A stretch of 64,000 bases of DNA from Antarcticibacterium flavum (GTDB taxonomy: Bacteria > Bacteroidota > Bacteroidia > Flavobacteriales > Flavobacteriaceae): the NCBI RefSeq assembly GCF_006159205.1, contig NZ_CP040812.1, forward strand, positions 2,170,001 to 2,234,000. Direction: 5' to 3'. A program made the translations under genes and the position numbers. The notes under the pieces were generated by a model that worked only from the letters and a program-made list of their open reading frames with translations, did no database searches and was not told the DNA's origin. Below, one piece after another: positions 24,902 to 32,920 of this stretch. Every line of letters starts with the position of its first letter. Position 1 is the first letter of the stretch.

Positions 24902-25642
24902 TTACAGGGAAGGGTTTCGCAACTCGCTAAGGATAATATCATAGACCTTATTCTTAAGTTCCCGTTTATCGGCCTGGCTCTTGTTTGCCGTGGGAATAAC
25001 CTCATGGATCTTTGCCCTCATATTTCCAGGAGAACCTGAAAGGAAGGTATAGGAGAACCTCCTTTTATTATCGTGGAAAGTTATGGGAACAATAGGGATT
25101 TGATGGTCAATGGCCAGGCGAAATGCGCCATCCTTAAAGGTCGCCATTTCCAGCTTTTTATCATTGGGTACGCCTCCTTCAGGAAAGATACAAATACTAT
25201 TTCCTTGTTTAAGCCGGCGTTGAGCTTCAGCAAAAGCCTCCAACCTGCTCCTTTGCGACCCACGGTCTACAAGGATACACGTACGCCTGTAAAAATATCC
25301 AAATAAAGGGATACGAGCCAGCTCTACCTTTCCCAGAAAAACAAATGGGTGGTCTACCACAGCAAGCATGAGCATAATATCTGTAATGGAAGTATGGTTG
25401 GCTACGAACATATAACTCTTTCCCCTTTCAAGTTTTGCTGAAGATATCTTCTTCGGAAAGAATCCCATTCCATATAAGATACATTTTGCCCATATCCTGG
25501 CACATACAAAGTACTGCGGATAAAACCTTTCAGAAGAAGTAAAAAGTATCAAAAAGGGGAACATTACCACAATGGGTAATGCCAGAAGTACATAAAACCA
25601 TATTCTCCAAATAATGATCGCAATAGACCTTATAACTCCCAT
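24902..25642 (-). CDS. plsC: 1-acyl-sn-glycerol-3-phosphate acyltransferase
   Basis: A 246-residue membrane acyltransferase with an N-terminal hydrophobic anchor. It has the catalytic HX4D motif in VANHTSITDIMLM, the RTCILVDRG segment and FPEGGVPND as the glycerophosphate-binding motif. It adds the second acyl chain to lysophosphatidic acid on the inner face of the cytoplasmic membrane. It ends 3 bases from the convergent barrel-protein gene and its start is 72 bases from trpS, which runs the other way. Confidence 0.9.
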   Translation of the reverse strand: MGVIRSIAIIIWRIWFYVLLALPIVVMFPFLILFTSSERFYPQYFVCARIWAKCILYGMGFFPKKISSAKLERGKSYMFVANHTSITDIMLMLAVVDHPFVFLGKVELARIPLFGYFYRRTCILVDRGSQRSRLEAFAEAQRRLKQGNSICIFPEGGVPNDKKLEMATFKDGAFRLAIDHQIPIVPITFHDNKRRFSYTFLSGSPGNMRAKIHEVIPTANKSQADKRELKNKVYDIILSELRNPSL

Positions 25643-25688
25643 ATGCGGTAAAAATAGTAAAATGAATTTACCAATTCCATAAAAGAAG

Positions 25689-25696
25689 TACCTTTG
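25689..25696 (+). promoter_or_regulatory. -7 promoter element of trpS
   Basis: TACCTTTG, an exact TAnnTTTG match, lies 18 bases before the chosen ATG. It overlaps an in-frame TTG at 25694, which argues against that codon as the start. Confidence 0.55.
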
Positions 25697-25714
25697 TCAA
25701 AATTTAAAAAATCC

Positions 25715-26683
25715 ATGGCAAGAATTCTTACAGGGGTGCAAAGTACGGGCACTCCACACCTGGGAAATTTACTGGGAGCCATTATGCCAGCCATAGAAAT
25801 GGCCAACAGACCGGAAAATGAATCCTTTTTATTCATTGCTAACCTGCACTCCCTTACTCAAATAAAAAACGCGCAAGCCCTTAAAGAAAACACTTATTCC
25901 ACAGCAGCCACCTGGCTGGCCTTTGGACTTGATATTGAAAAAACAGTTTTCTACCGGCAAAGCGATATCCCACAGGTTACAGAACTTTCATGGTACCTAA
26001 GTTGCTTTTTTCCTTACCAGCGGTTGACCCTGGCCCACTCTTTTAAAGATAAGGCCGACAGGCTTGAGGATGTGAATTCGGGTTTATTTACTTACCCCAT
26101 GCTTATGGCGGCAGATATTCTCATTTATGATGCTGAAATTGTCCCTGTGGGAAAAGACCAGCTGCAACACCTGGAAATGACCAGGGACGCAGCCTCCCGC
26201 TTTCATGCGCAAATGGGAGAAACATTTGTAATGCCGGAAGCTAAGGTGCAGGAAGAAACAAAATATATCCCCGGGACAGATGGGGAAAAGATGAGCAAGT
26301 CCAAAGGAAATCTCATTAACCTATTCCTGCCAGATAAAAAACTGCGAAAACAAATCATGGGGATCCAAACAGATAGTACCCCCTTAGAGGAGCCTAAGGA
26401 TACAGAAACCTGTAATGTCTTTGCCTTATACAAACTTCTTGGGAACGAGGAGCAGGTGAAGGTGATGCGGGCCAACTATGCTTCGGGAGGATTTGGATAT
26501 GGACATGCAAAGCAGGCCTTGTTTGACCTCATCATTGAAAAATTTGCAAAACAAAGGGAATCCTACAATTATTATATGGACCACCCTGAGGAGATCGAAG
26601 CTGCTCTCCAGGTAGGAGCTGAAAAAGCACGGATCGTTGCTAATGAGGTGCTGGAGCGGGTACGGACAAAACTTGGCTACTAG
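25715..26683 (+). CDS. trpS: Tryptophan--tRNA ligase
   Basis: A 322-residue class I aminoacyl-tRNA synthetase. ILTGVQSTGTPHLGNLLGAI carries the HIGH-equivalent motif, MLMAADILIYDAEIVPVGKD is the tryptophan-pocket region and GEKMSKSKGN is the KMSKS loop. It charges tRNA-Trp. The ATG before ARILTGVQ is chosen over an upstream in-frame TTG because the latter lies within the promoter box. Its last 4 bases overlap the 3' end of the convergent dprA gene. Confidence 0.96.
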   Translation: MARILTGVQSTGTPHLGNLLGAIMPAIEMANRPENESFLFIANLHSLTQIKNAQALKENTYSTAATWLAFGLDIEKTVFYRQSDIPQVTELSWYLSCFFPYQRLTLAHSFKDKADRLEDVNSGLFTYPMLMAADILIYDAEIVPVGKDQLQHLEMTRDAASRFHAQMGETFVMPEAKVQEETKYIPGTDGEKMSKSKGNLINLFLPDKKLRKQIMGIQTDSTPLEEPKDTETCNVFALYKLLGNEEQVKVMRANYASGGFGYGHAKQALFDLIIEKFAKQRESYNYYMDHPEEIEAALQVGAEKARIVANEVLERVRTKLGY

Positions 26684-27780
26684 ATAGCTTCAAAGAGTTT
26701 TCCAGGCAGGGGCCGCACCGCCCCTTTAAGTTCCATTTCCAATAACAGCCCTGCAGCTTTATAGGTTGGAAAACTACAGCCCAGTGCTATAGAATCCAGT
26801 TGCTGCTTGCCGGTTGTTTGCAGGTAGTCATAAAGCTGCTGTTCCTGTGGTTCCAGTTCTATAAACAGCTGTTTTTGAACTGCTGCCGGTTTATCCTTTA
26901 CATCCCAGTTAAGCATATACACCAGGTCTGCCGCACAGGTTAGTAAATGTGCATTTTGGGAACGAATAAGATTGTTACAGCCTTTGCTTTGAGAATCTGT
27001 TGGCCTGCCCGGCACCGCAAAAACTTCCCGGTTATAGGAGTTGGCAATATCTGCAGTGACCAGGGAGCCTCCTTTTTCGGCACTCTCAATAACTACCGTT
27101 GCTTCACTTATCCCGGCAATGATCCTGTTTCGTTTCAGGAAATTATTACGGTCAAATGCGTGACTACTCCAAAAATCAGTATAAAAGCCGCCGTTCTCCT
27201 CTATTTGTGCCACGTATTTCTTATGCACCTTTGGATAGATTTGGTTAAGGCCATGAGCAAGAACTCCAATAGTCTGGAGGCCGTTCTTTACAGCTGCCTT
27301 TTGAGCAGTAATATCTACACCATAAGCGAAGCCAGAAACAATAACCGGTTCCAGGGGCGATAATTCCTCAATGAACTGCTCACAGAAGGCAATACCCTGG
27401 GTGGTGATCAACCGGGTTCCCACCACACTAATGATTCGCTTGTTCTTAAGGTCTATATTCCCGCTGGAGAACAGCAGGATGGGACCATCTGCACAATGCT
27501 TCAGCTTATCTGGATAATCCTTGTCTTTATAGTAGGTGGTTTGTATTTCGTTTTCTTCAATAAACCTTAATTCCTCTTCTGCCAGTTTAAGATATGCGGG
27601 GTCTTCCAGGCCTTTCAATTTAATGTCGCCTATCCCGTCTACCTTAAGGAGATTCTGTTTCTTTTCAGAAAATACCTGTTGTGCACTTCCAAGGTGCCTT
27701 ATGAGTTTTTTGGCGGTACTGTCTCCCAGATTAGGAAGGTTTTGCAGCGCCAGAATATATAGAAGTTCGTTCTTTTCCAT
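26680..27780 (-). CDS. dprA: DNA-processing protein DprA
   Basis: A 366-residue protein. An N-terminal helix-hairpin-helix region (LPNLGDSTAKKLIRHLG, DGIGDIKLKGLE) precedes the Rossmann-like core with VVGTRLITTQGIAFC, IVSGFAYGVDITAQKAA, RNRIIAGISEATVVIESAEK and AVPGRPTDSQSKGCN. A C-terminal winged-helix follows. DprA loads RecA on incoming single-stranded DNA during natural transformation. The gene stands alone, convergent with trpS; nothing else for competence is in the window. Confidence 0.93.
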   Translation of the reverse strand: MEKNELLYILALQNLPNLGDSTAKKLIRHLGSAQQVFSEKKQNLLKVDGIGDIKLKGLEDPAYLKLAEEELRFIEENEIQTTYYKDKDYPDKLKHCADGPILLFSSGNIDLKNKRIISVVGTRLITTQGIAFCEQFIEELSPLEPVIVSGFAYGVDITAQKAAVKNGLQTIGVLAHGLNQIYPKVHKKYVAQIEENGGFYTDFWSSHAFDRNNFLKRNRIIAGISEATVVIESAEKGGSLVTADIANSYNREVFAVPGRPTDSQSKGCNNLIRSQNAHLLTCAADLVYMLNWDVKDKPAAVQKQLFIELEPQEQQLYDYLQTTGKQQLDSIALGCSFPTYKAAGLLLEMELKGAVRPLPGKLFEAI

Positions 27781-27996
27781 AACATCATGCCACGGGTACA
27801 GGAAAAAGCCCCTGTAAATCCTGACCAGGCCGGTGGCGGTAAATTTTCAGCAAAATAAGAGAATTAGGGGCAAATAATAAAGTTCTTTTTTACTGATTTT
27901 CAGTAATTAACAGTTAATAATTTTGTTGGTATTTCTGCCAAAAAAGATTTGTTAATAAGATATCTTTAGCTAATTTTATCCTGTTCCATAAAATCT

Positions 27997-28004
27997 TACT
28001 TTTG
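27997..28004 (+). promoter_or_regulatory. -7 promoter element of the HU-like/SPOR gene
   Basis: TACTTTTG matches TAnnTTTG exactly and ends only 5 bases before the ATG. With the usual spacing transcription would begin at or next to the start codon, suggesting a leaderless mRNA. Confidence 0.45.
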
Positions 28005-28009
28005 TTTTT

Positions 28010-28942
28010 ATGACTATAGCTTCTCACATCTCCGATTTATTGTACCGTTACGAATGTGTGATCCTGCCAGGATTCGGTGCGTTTTTGACCCAGAAAGAAC
28101 CGGCTCATTACAATGAAAAGGCACAGGCATTCTATCCGCCTAAAAAAGTGCTTTCGTTTAATGCGCAGCTTAAGAAGAACGATGGCCTTCTAGCCAATTA
28201 TGTTGCAGATGCCAGGCAAATATCATATCCAGAGGCGGTTTACATGATCGATGAGTATGTTCAAAAATTACATACCCGTTTGGAGGAGAAGCAAACAGTT
28301 TCCCTGGAGAACCTTGGAAGTTTTACACTTTCCAGTGAAGACAGCCTTCAGTTTGAGCCTGTTAAGGAAACAAACTATTTAACTGAAGCTTTTGGACTTA
28401 GCCAGGTTCCTGCTCTTGAAGTGAAAAGAGAAGCACTTAAAAAGCAGGTTGAGGAACTTGAAGAAAAAACACCATTCCTGTTTACGCCAGAGAGAAGGAA
28501 CAGCAGGCCATATCTACGATATGCCGCAGTTGGGTTGATCGCTCTTGGCCTCTCGGGCTTTGCAGGGCTTAACCTTTACAGCAACCAGGTGAATGAGCAC
28601 AATGTGGCAGAACAACAGGCTGCAGAATCTCAACTTCACCAAAAGATCCAGCAGGCAACATTTGTAATTGATAATCCACTGCCTGAAATCACTTTTAAGG
28701 TAACCAGGCAAAGCGGTAATTATCATGTAGTTGCCGGAGCTTTTCGAGTTGAGGAAAATGCTCATCAAACCGTAAGCGAACTTAAGGCTGAAGGCCATAA
28801 GGCACGCTACATTGGGGAGAACAAATACGGGTTGCACCAGGTGGTTTACAGCAGCCATAAAACCAGGGCCGAAGCTTTACAGACTTTAAGAGAAGTAAAG
28901 CAAACCAATGACGGTGCCTGGCTTTTGATACAGGAACTTTAA
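28010..28942 (+). CDS. CCDC81-like/HU-fold and SPOR domain membrane protein
   Basis: A 310-residue protein. Residues 1-120 match the bacterial CCDC81/HU-like tandem domain (ISDLLYRYECVILPGFGAFL, EEKQTVSLENLGSFTLSSED). A charged linker and one membrane helix (LRYAAVGLIALGLSGFAGLN) follow. The last 75 residues are a SPOR domain (GNYHVVAGAFRVEENAHQTV, YGLHQVVYSSHKTRAEAL), which binds denuded septal peptidoglycan. The topology puts the HU-like part in the cytoplasm and SPOR in the periplasm. A role in division or envelope organisation is likely; whether the HU-like part binds DNA is unknown. Confidence 0.85.
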   Translation: MTIASHISDLLYRYECVILPGFGAFLTQKEPAHYNEKAQAFYPPKKVLSFNAQLKKNDGLLANYVADARQISYPEAVYMIDEYVQKLHTRLEEKQTVSLENLGSFTLSSEDSLQFEPVKETNYLTEAFGLSQVPALEVKREALKKQVEELEEKTPFLFTPERRNSRPYLRYAAVGLIALGLSGFAGLNLYSNQVNEHNVAEQQAAESQLHQKIQQATFVIDNPLPEITFKVTRQSGNYHVVAGAFRVEENAHQTVSELKAEGHKARYIGENKYGLHQVVYSSHKTRAEALQTLREVKQTNDGAWLLIQEL

Positions 28943-28954
28943 TAGTTCCTTAAC

Positions 28955-28985
28955 TTGTAACAGCAAGTTCTGCGACTTACCTTTG
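28955..28985 (+). promoter_or_regulatory. Complete promoter of the acyl-CoA thioesterase gene
   Basis: TTG at 28955-28957 and TACCTTTG at 28978-28985, 20 bases apart, match the Bacteroidota consensus. The -33 TTG lies inside a small inverted repeat (AACTTG, TAACAG, CAAGTT), which could be an operator. The ATG follows 14 bases after the -7 box. Confidence 0.65.
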
Positions 28986-28999
28986 CCAAAAATTTGGCA

Positions 29000-29512
29000 A
29001 TGCAGGCAAAATATCCGGAAGACTCAAGAACCACTCTTACAGACCTGGTCTTACCCAGTGAGACTAATCCCCTAAACAATCTTTTTGGAGGCGAACTGCT
29101 TGCGCGTATGGACCGTGCGGCAAGTATCGCTGCGCGCAGGCACAGCCGCAGGATCGTGGTAACAGCATCTGTCAACCACGTGGCTTTTAATAAAGCCATT
29201 CCCCTGGGAAGCGTGGTAACTGTTGAGGCAGCCGTTTCGAGGGCTTTTAAAAGCTCCATGGAGATCTTTATAGATGTATGGGTGGAAGACAGGGAAAGCG
29301 GCCAGCGTTCTAAAGCCAACGAAGCTATTTATACATTTGTAGCCGTAGACGAAACAGGATCCCCTGTAAATGTACCACCACTGGAGCCGCAAACAGAGCT
29401 AGAACAAAAAAGATTTGATGCCGCACTAAGAAGAAAGCAATTAAGCCTGGTACTGGCGGGAAAAATGAAGCCGCACGATGCTACAGAGCTTAAGGCCCTT
29501 TTTAAGGATTAA
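29000..29512 (+). CDS. Acyl-CoA thioesterase (hotdog fold, YciA/BACH type)
   Basis: A 170-residue single-hotdog protein. Family features are LPSETNPLNNLFGGELLARM with the catalytic Asp/Asn region, AARRHSRRIVVTASVNHVAF, PLGSVVTVEAAVSRAFKSSM and EAIYTFVAVDE. It hydrolyses acyl-CoA to free acid and CoA in the cytoplasm. The ATG before QAKYPED is preferred to a TTG two codons earlier. It has a well-formed promoter and ends 1 base short of the convergent barrel-protein gene. Confidence 0.9.
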   Translation: MQAKYPEDSRTTLTDLVLPSETNPLNNLFGGELLARMDRAASIAARRHSRRIVVTASVNHVAFNKAIPLGSVVTVEAAVSRAFKSSMEIFIDVWVEDRESGQRSKANEAIYTFVAVDETGSPVNVPPLEPQTELEQKRFDAALRRKQLSLVLAGKMKPHDATELKALFKD

Positions 29513-29513
29513 A

Positions 29514-30151
29514 TTATCCCCCGGGGTTGTGAAAATTTAACCGCAATCCAAATCCCGGACTCAAAATATAGTGCCGGTTAAAATAATCATCCAATCCAGC
29601 AGGGGCCATAATTTTCAGCCTATCGAGCCGTGGTTCCATTTTAAAATAAACGGCCACTGTCTTATTAAACCTGTAAGCTACCTGCACCTGCACCCAATAG
29701 GAAGTGCCAGATTCAGAAAACTTATCCTCGGGGCCGTATTTCTGTAATTTAAAGCCCCAAAGCCTGCGGTGGCATGTAAATTCCAGTGCCGGTCCATTTC
29801 GTGATAATATCCTGCCGTAAGACCAAAAATGCTAACAGAGGTTTTCTGTATATTCCCAACTGCAGATTGATTTTTTACGCTGCTTCCAAAAATATTAATA
29901 TGGGTACCTAGGGTAAATTGCGGAAGGAAAAACCAGTTAAAATCAAAAGCAAGACCGGCACCGTCATTATAGTCCTTTGCTAAAAAGGAATTTCCAATTC
30001 CTACAGGCCTGAATATTTCCAGATTAAAGAAAACCGTCTCGGGATCATCATTAAAATCATCATTTCCCCCGGGGATTTCCTGTGCATTACAAAAAGTAAT
30101 GCCACAAAAAAGCAGTAAAAATAATAGTTTAATATTCAAAGCTATACGCAT
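29514..30151 (-). pseudogene. Outer-membrane beta-barrel-like protein, frameshifted
   Basis: The protein begins with a signal peptide (MRIALNIKLLFLLLFCGITF, CNAQ) and continues as amphipathic strands. After HATAGFG the open frame leads only to a short nonsense tail. The neighbouring frame then gives FKLQKYGPEDKFSESGTSYW, VQVQVAYRFNKTVAVYFKME and a terminal FGLRLNFHNPGG, a plausible end of the barrel. One extra G in the run at 29755-29758 rejoins the two parts into about 212 codons. The start overlaps the upstream lipoprotein gene by 23 bases, so they are co-transcribed. Function unknown; probably an outer-membrane partner of that lipoprotein. Sequencing error versus real mutation is undecided. 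Confidence 0.75.
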
Positions 30152-30836
30152 TTACCTGTGGAGTTACAGGAATAGAGATCTCCTGTGGTTCCCTCTCTCC
30201 AAGGATGTATTTAAATATGATCTCAGAATCCTCAAGTGTAAGTAAAACCTCTTCTTTAATTCCATCTGAAAGATTATGAGTCCCGCCCTTACTGCCAAAA
30301 TTCCGCAAGTTCAATGCTGCTTCCTCTTCGTTTTCGGGACTTTGTTCCAACAGGTAGGTGCTTTCAGGATTTCTAAAATCAAGGGTATAAGTCAACTCTT
30401 CCGGAGTGCCAGATGTATTTTCCAGCCTTACTGTAAAATTTACCTTCTTTGGCAGATCTATTTCTTCAAGTCTAATAGTTGCCGGACGTTCTCCTTCCGG
30501 GTACAAAAAATGTAGAGTAGCAAAATTGTCATTATAAAGTTCCTCATATGGAGGATTAACACTAATGGAAAGCTTCATATTCCTGGAATCAAGAGATATA
30601 AAACTAAATTCTCCGGAGGCTGAAGTTCTACCATAGCCAAGTATATGCGAAGGGTGAGAATTAACATAAGTGCCAGATACTCCAAAAGAGACCACCGGGA
30701 CGCCCCCAATCGGCAGATTTGTATTTAGAACCTTGCCTTCAATCGAAATTCTTTTATCAGAAATAATTCTTACTTTCTCCGGGATACAACTATACAAGGA
30801 AATAGTAATTAGTAAAACGCAGAGAATCCTGATCAT
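30129..30836 (-). CDS. Hypothetical lipoprotein with carboxypeptidase-regulatory-like domain
   Basis: A 235-residue lipoprotein: MIRILCVLLITIS then lipobox LYSC. Residues about 30-110 look like a CarboxypepD regulatory-type Ig fold (ISIEGKVLNTNLPIGGVPVV, GRTSASGEFSFISL), a module often seen at the N-terminus of Bacteroidota surface proteins. The remainder is beta-rich without a recognised domain. Its 3' end overlaps the start of the barrel-protein gene by 23 bases. No function can be assigned. Confidence 0.75.
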   Translation of the reverse strand: MIRILCVLLITISLYSCIPEKVRIISDKRISIEGKVLNTNLPIGGVPVVSFGVSGTYVNSHPSHILGYGRTSASGEFSFISLDSRNMKLSISVNPPYEELYNDNFATLHFLYPEGERPATIRLEEIDLPKKVNFTVRLENTSGTPEELTYTLDFRNPESTYLLEQSPENEEEAALNLRNFGSKGGTHNLSDGIKEEVLLTLEDSEIIFKYILGEREPQEISIPVTPQVNAYSFEY

Positions 30837-30926
30837 AGAAAGTAGGAATGTGAGCTAAAATTAGCAAAATAAAATGAAAATTCCTTCTGCGGTAGCTCCG
30901 GAAGAATTATAACAGAAATTTCCTCC

Positions 30927-32150
30927 TTACATCCTCAGGATCCAGTCTGCCGGATCCATTTTATCCATATTCCTGTACATTAGAAAATAAAGGGTGGTCT
31001 TACCCGAGCTGCTGTTGGTCGATATCTCCCCAAGGTCCTGCCCAAGGGAAACCTTATCACCTCTTTTTACATACACCTTTCCCAGGTTATTGTATACAGA
31101 CAGATAATCTCCATGTCTTACCATTACAGCTTTATTGGAGCCGGGAACAGCCTGTACCTCACTAACAGTTCCTCCAAAAACAGCGCGGGCTGTACTGCCC
31201 TCATCGGTCTCAATATGAACCCCGTTACTTTCAATAGTAACAGTTCTCACTACCGGGTGGGGTTGTGAACCAAAGCGTCTCACCACCACTCCAGATCGCA
31301 CAGGCCAGGGTAGTTTACCCTTGTTACTGGCAAAATTGGCTGCCAGGGCTTTAGCCTCTGGCGTAAGCGCATAAGTATCTCTGGAAGTGGAACCACTTTC
31401 CTTGTTCTCCCGTGCTATAGATGCTCTAATGATCTCATCGATCTTTTTATCAATTGCGGTAAGTTCCTGTTGTTTCTTCCTTATCTCTGAGGCAAATTGT
31501 CCTTCCTTTTGTCTTATGGTCTTAATAAGAGATTGTTGTGATTGCCTGTTCCTTTCCAGTTGGGCCCTTGTTTCTCTGTTTTCAGCTATCAATCTTTCCT
31601 TTTGCTTTTTCTGGGCAATAAGACTGGAGTTCAGGGACTGTAATTCCTTCGTACGCTCCTGTATCTCGTCTCCCTGGTTCTTGCGGTAGTTGGCGTACTG
31701 TTTCATGTATTGCAGGCGCTTATAAGCCTGTAAAAAGCTCTGTGAGGATAGCAGGAACATGATCCTGCTTTGCTGGGATTTACTTTTATAGGATTTCCCT
31801 ATCATCTCCCCATAATCTTCTTTAAGCTTTTCCAACTCTTTTCGTAATTGTTGGATTTTATTGGTATTGGAATTTATATCTCTTGTAATGAGATTAGCCT
31901 GTTGATTGGTGACCTTAAGCAAATTCTCTGTGGTGCGTATTTGCCGGTTTAGGTCCTCCACCTCTGTAAGTACAGATTTCTCCCGCTGCTTGTTGGTAGT
32001 ACGAAGGGAATTTATCCTCTTTATCTCCTCCCTTAGTTCTATCCTTCGCTGCTCAAGGTCTTCCCGGGTACTTTGAGAAAAGGCGGGTACCACAGCAAAA
32101 AACAGAAATATAAATAAAAGTACCGGGGGTAAAAGCTTTTGTAACTTCAT
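30927..32150 (-). CDS. EnvC-like murein hydrolase activator (degenerate M23/LytM domain)
   Basis: A 407-residue secreted protein: signal peptide (MKLQKLLPPVLLFIFLFFAV), a long coiled coil (residues about 25-250, rich in EKLKEDY/QERTKELQSL heptads) and a C-terminal LytM/M23 domain. The zinc site is degenerate: the usual HxxxD is replaced by GVHIETDEGS and the final HxH by LYFLMYRN, as in EnvC-type activators. It probably activates an amidase during cell separation instead of cutting peptidoglycan itself. Its ATG overlaps the stop region of the DUF4292 gene by 1 base, in one envelope operon. Confidence 0.88.
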   Translation of the reverse strand: MKLQKLLPPVLLFIFLFFAVVPAFSQSTREDLEQRRIELREEIKRINSLRTTNKQREKSVLTEVEDLNRQIRTTENLLKVTNQQANLITRDINSNTNKIQQLRKELEKLKEDYGEMIGKSYKSKSQQSRIMFLLSSQSFLQAYKRLQYMKQYANYRKNQGDEIQERTKELQSLNSSLIAQKKQKERLIAENRETRAQLERNRQSQQSLIKTIRQKEGQFASEIRKKQQELTAIDKKIDEIIRASIARENKESGSTSRDTYALTPEAKALAANFASNKGKLPWPVRSGVVVRRFGSQPHPVVRTVTIESNGVHIETDEGSTARAVFGGTVSEVQAVPGSNKAVMVRHGDYLSVYNNLGKVYVKRGDKVSLGQDLGEISTNSSSGKTTLYFLMYRNMDKMDPADWILRM

Positions 32151-32920
32151 TAGTCGATCACAATTTCGTCATAACCAGATGGGATCTCAAACGGAAAATT
32201 CAAATTTTCATTAAAGCTTACTGAGCGCAGGGAAATATCGATATTAGTACCCCTGCCTCCCTCGTTGGCCACGATCTTGATCTCCTCTGGCAGCGTACGT
32301 CCTGAAACACGCTGATATTTAGGATAGGTAACGGTAACATTCCTGTTCTCCCTGTCCTGGTTAAGTTGTTGTGCAGAAGCTTTATAATTCTGGGGATCCA
32401 GGAGGAACATCTTTCTTATAGCATCGGCTGCGCCATTTGCAGGCACAAGTTGGTAGCCTCTCGAAGATTCTGTAAGTACATACCGGTCCTCCCGAAGGTC
32501 ATAAATTGCCTGTCCCAGCAAAAGATTTTGAAGCTTATCATAATCCAGCGGGGTGCCCAGCCATTTGCTCAACAGGCTGTAATCTCCATCAAAATAAGTT
32601 TTTCCAATTTTCTCAAAATAACTTACCCTGTCCCGGGTGATCAATGCCTTGGCAAGTGGTATACCCAGTAGCTGTGCGCTTATCCAAATGGTCTCATCCT
32701 TTTCCATACGAAAGCTTACTGTAACAGATTGAGACCTTTCCTCATCCTGGTAATTGAGCCGCATACGACTGCTTAATGTCTTAAAATCGGCCTGATTATC
32801 ATAATGCCTGGTTATTACTTCTGCAGTGGCGGCATCTTCGATTTCAGCTGCTTTTTTTCTGCTTCCGCAGGAGGCGGTAAATAGGGTTACTACAAGGATT
32901 ATAACTATTTTCCTGATCAT
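32150..32920 (-). CDS. DUF4292 lipoprotein (LolA/LolB-like)
   Basis: A 256-residue lipoprotein with lipobox TASC after MIRKIVIILVVTLF. The mature part has the DUF4292 pattern: ADFKTLSSRMRLNYQD, ISAQLLGIPLAKALITRD and YSLLSKWLGTPLDYDKL, predicted to form a LolA/LolB-like open barrel. It may carry lipids or lipoproteins through the periplasm, but this has not been shown for the family as far as I know. It abuts the TPR gene upstream and overlaps the EnvC-like gene by 1 base. Confidence 0.85.
   Translation of the reverse strand: MIRKIVIILVVTLFTASCGSRKKAAEIEDAATAEVITRHYDNQADFKTLSSRMRLNYQDEERSQSVTVSFRMEKDETIWISAQLLGIPLAKALITRDRVSYFEKIGKTYFDGDYSLLSKWLGTPLDYDKLQNLLLGQAIYDLREDRYVLTESSRGYQLVPANGAADAIRKMFLLDPQNYKASAQQLNQDRENRNVTVTYPKYQRVSGRTLPEEIKIVANEGGRGTNIDISLRSVSFNENLNFPFEIPSGYDEIVID

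Noticed and set aside
28952..28969. A terminator after the SPOR gene (AACTTG, TAACAG, CAAGTT)
   Set aside because: The stem is only 6 bases, has no T run and overlaps the next promoter, so an operator is at most possible.
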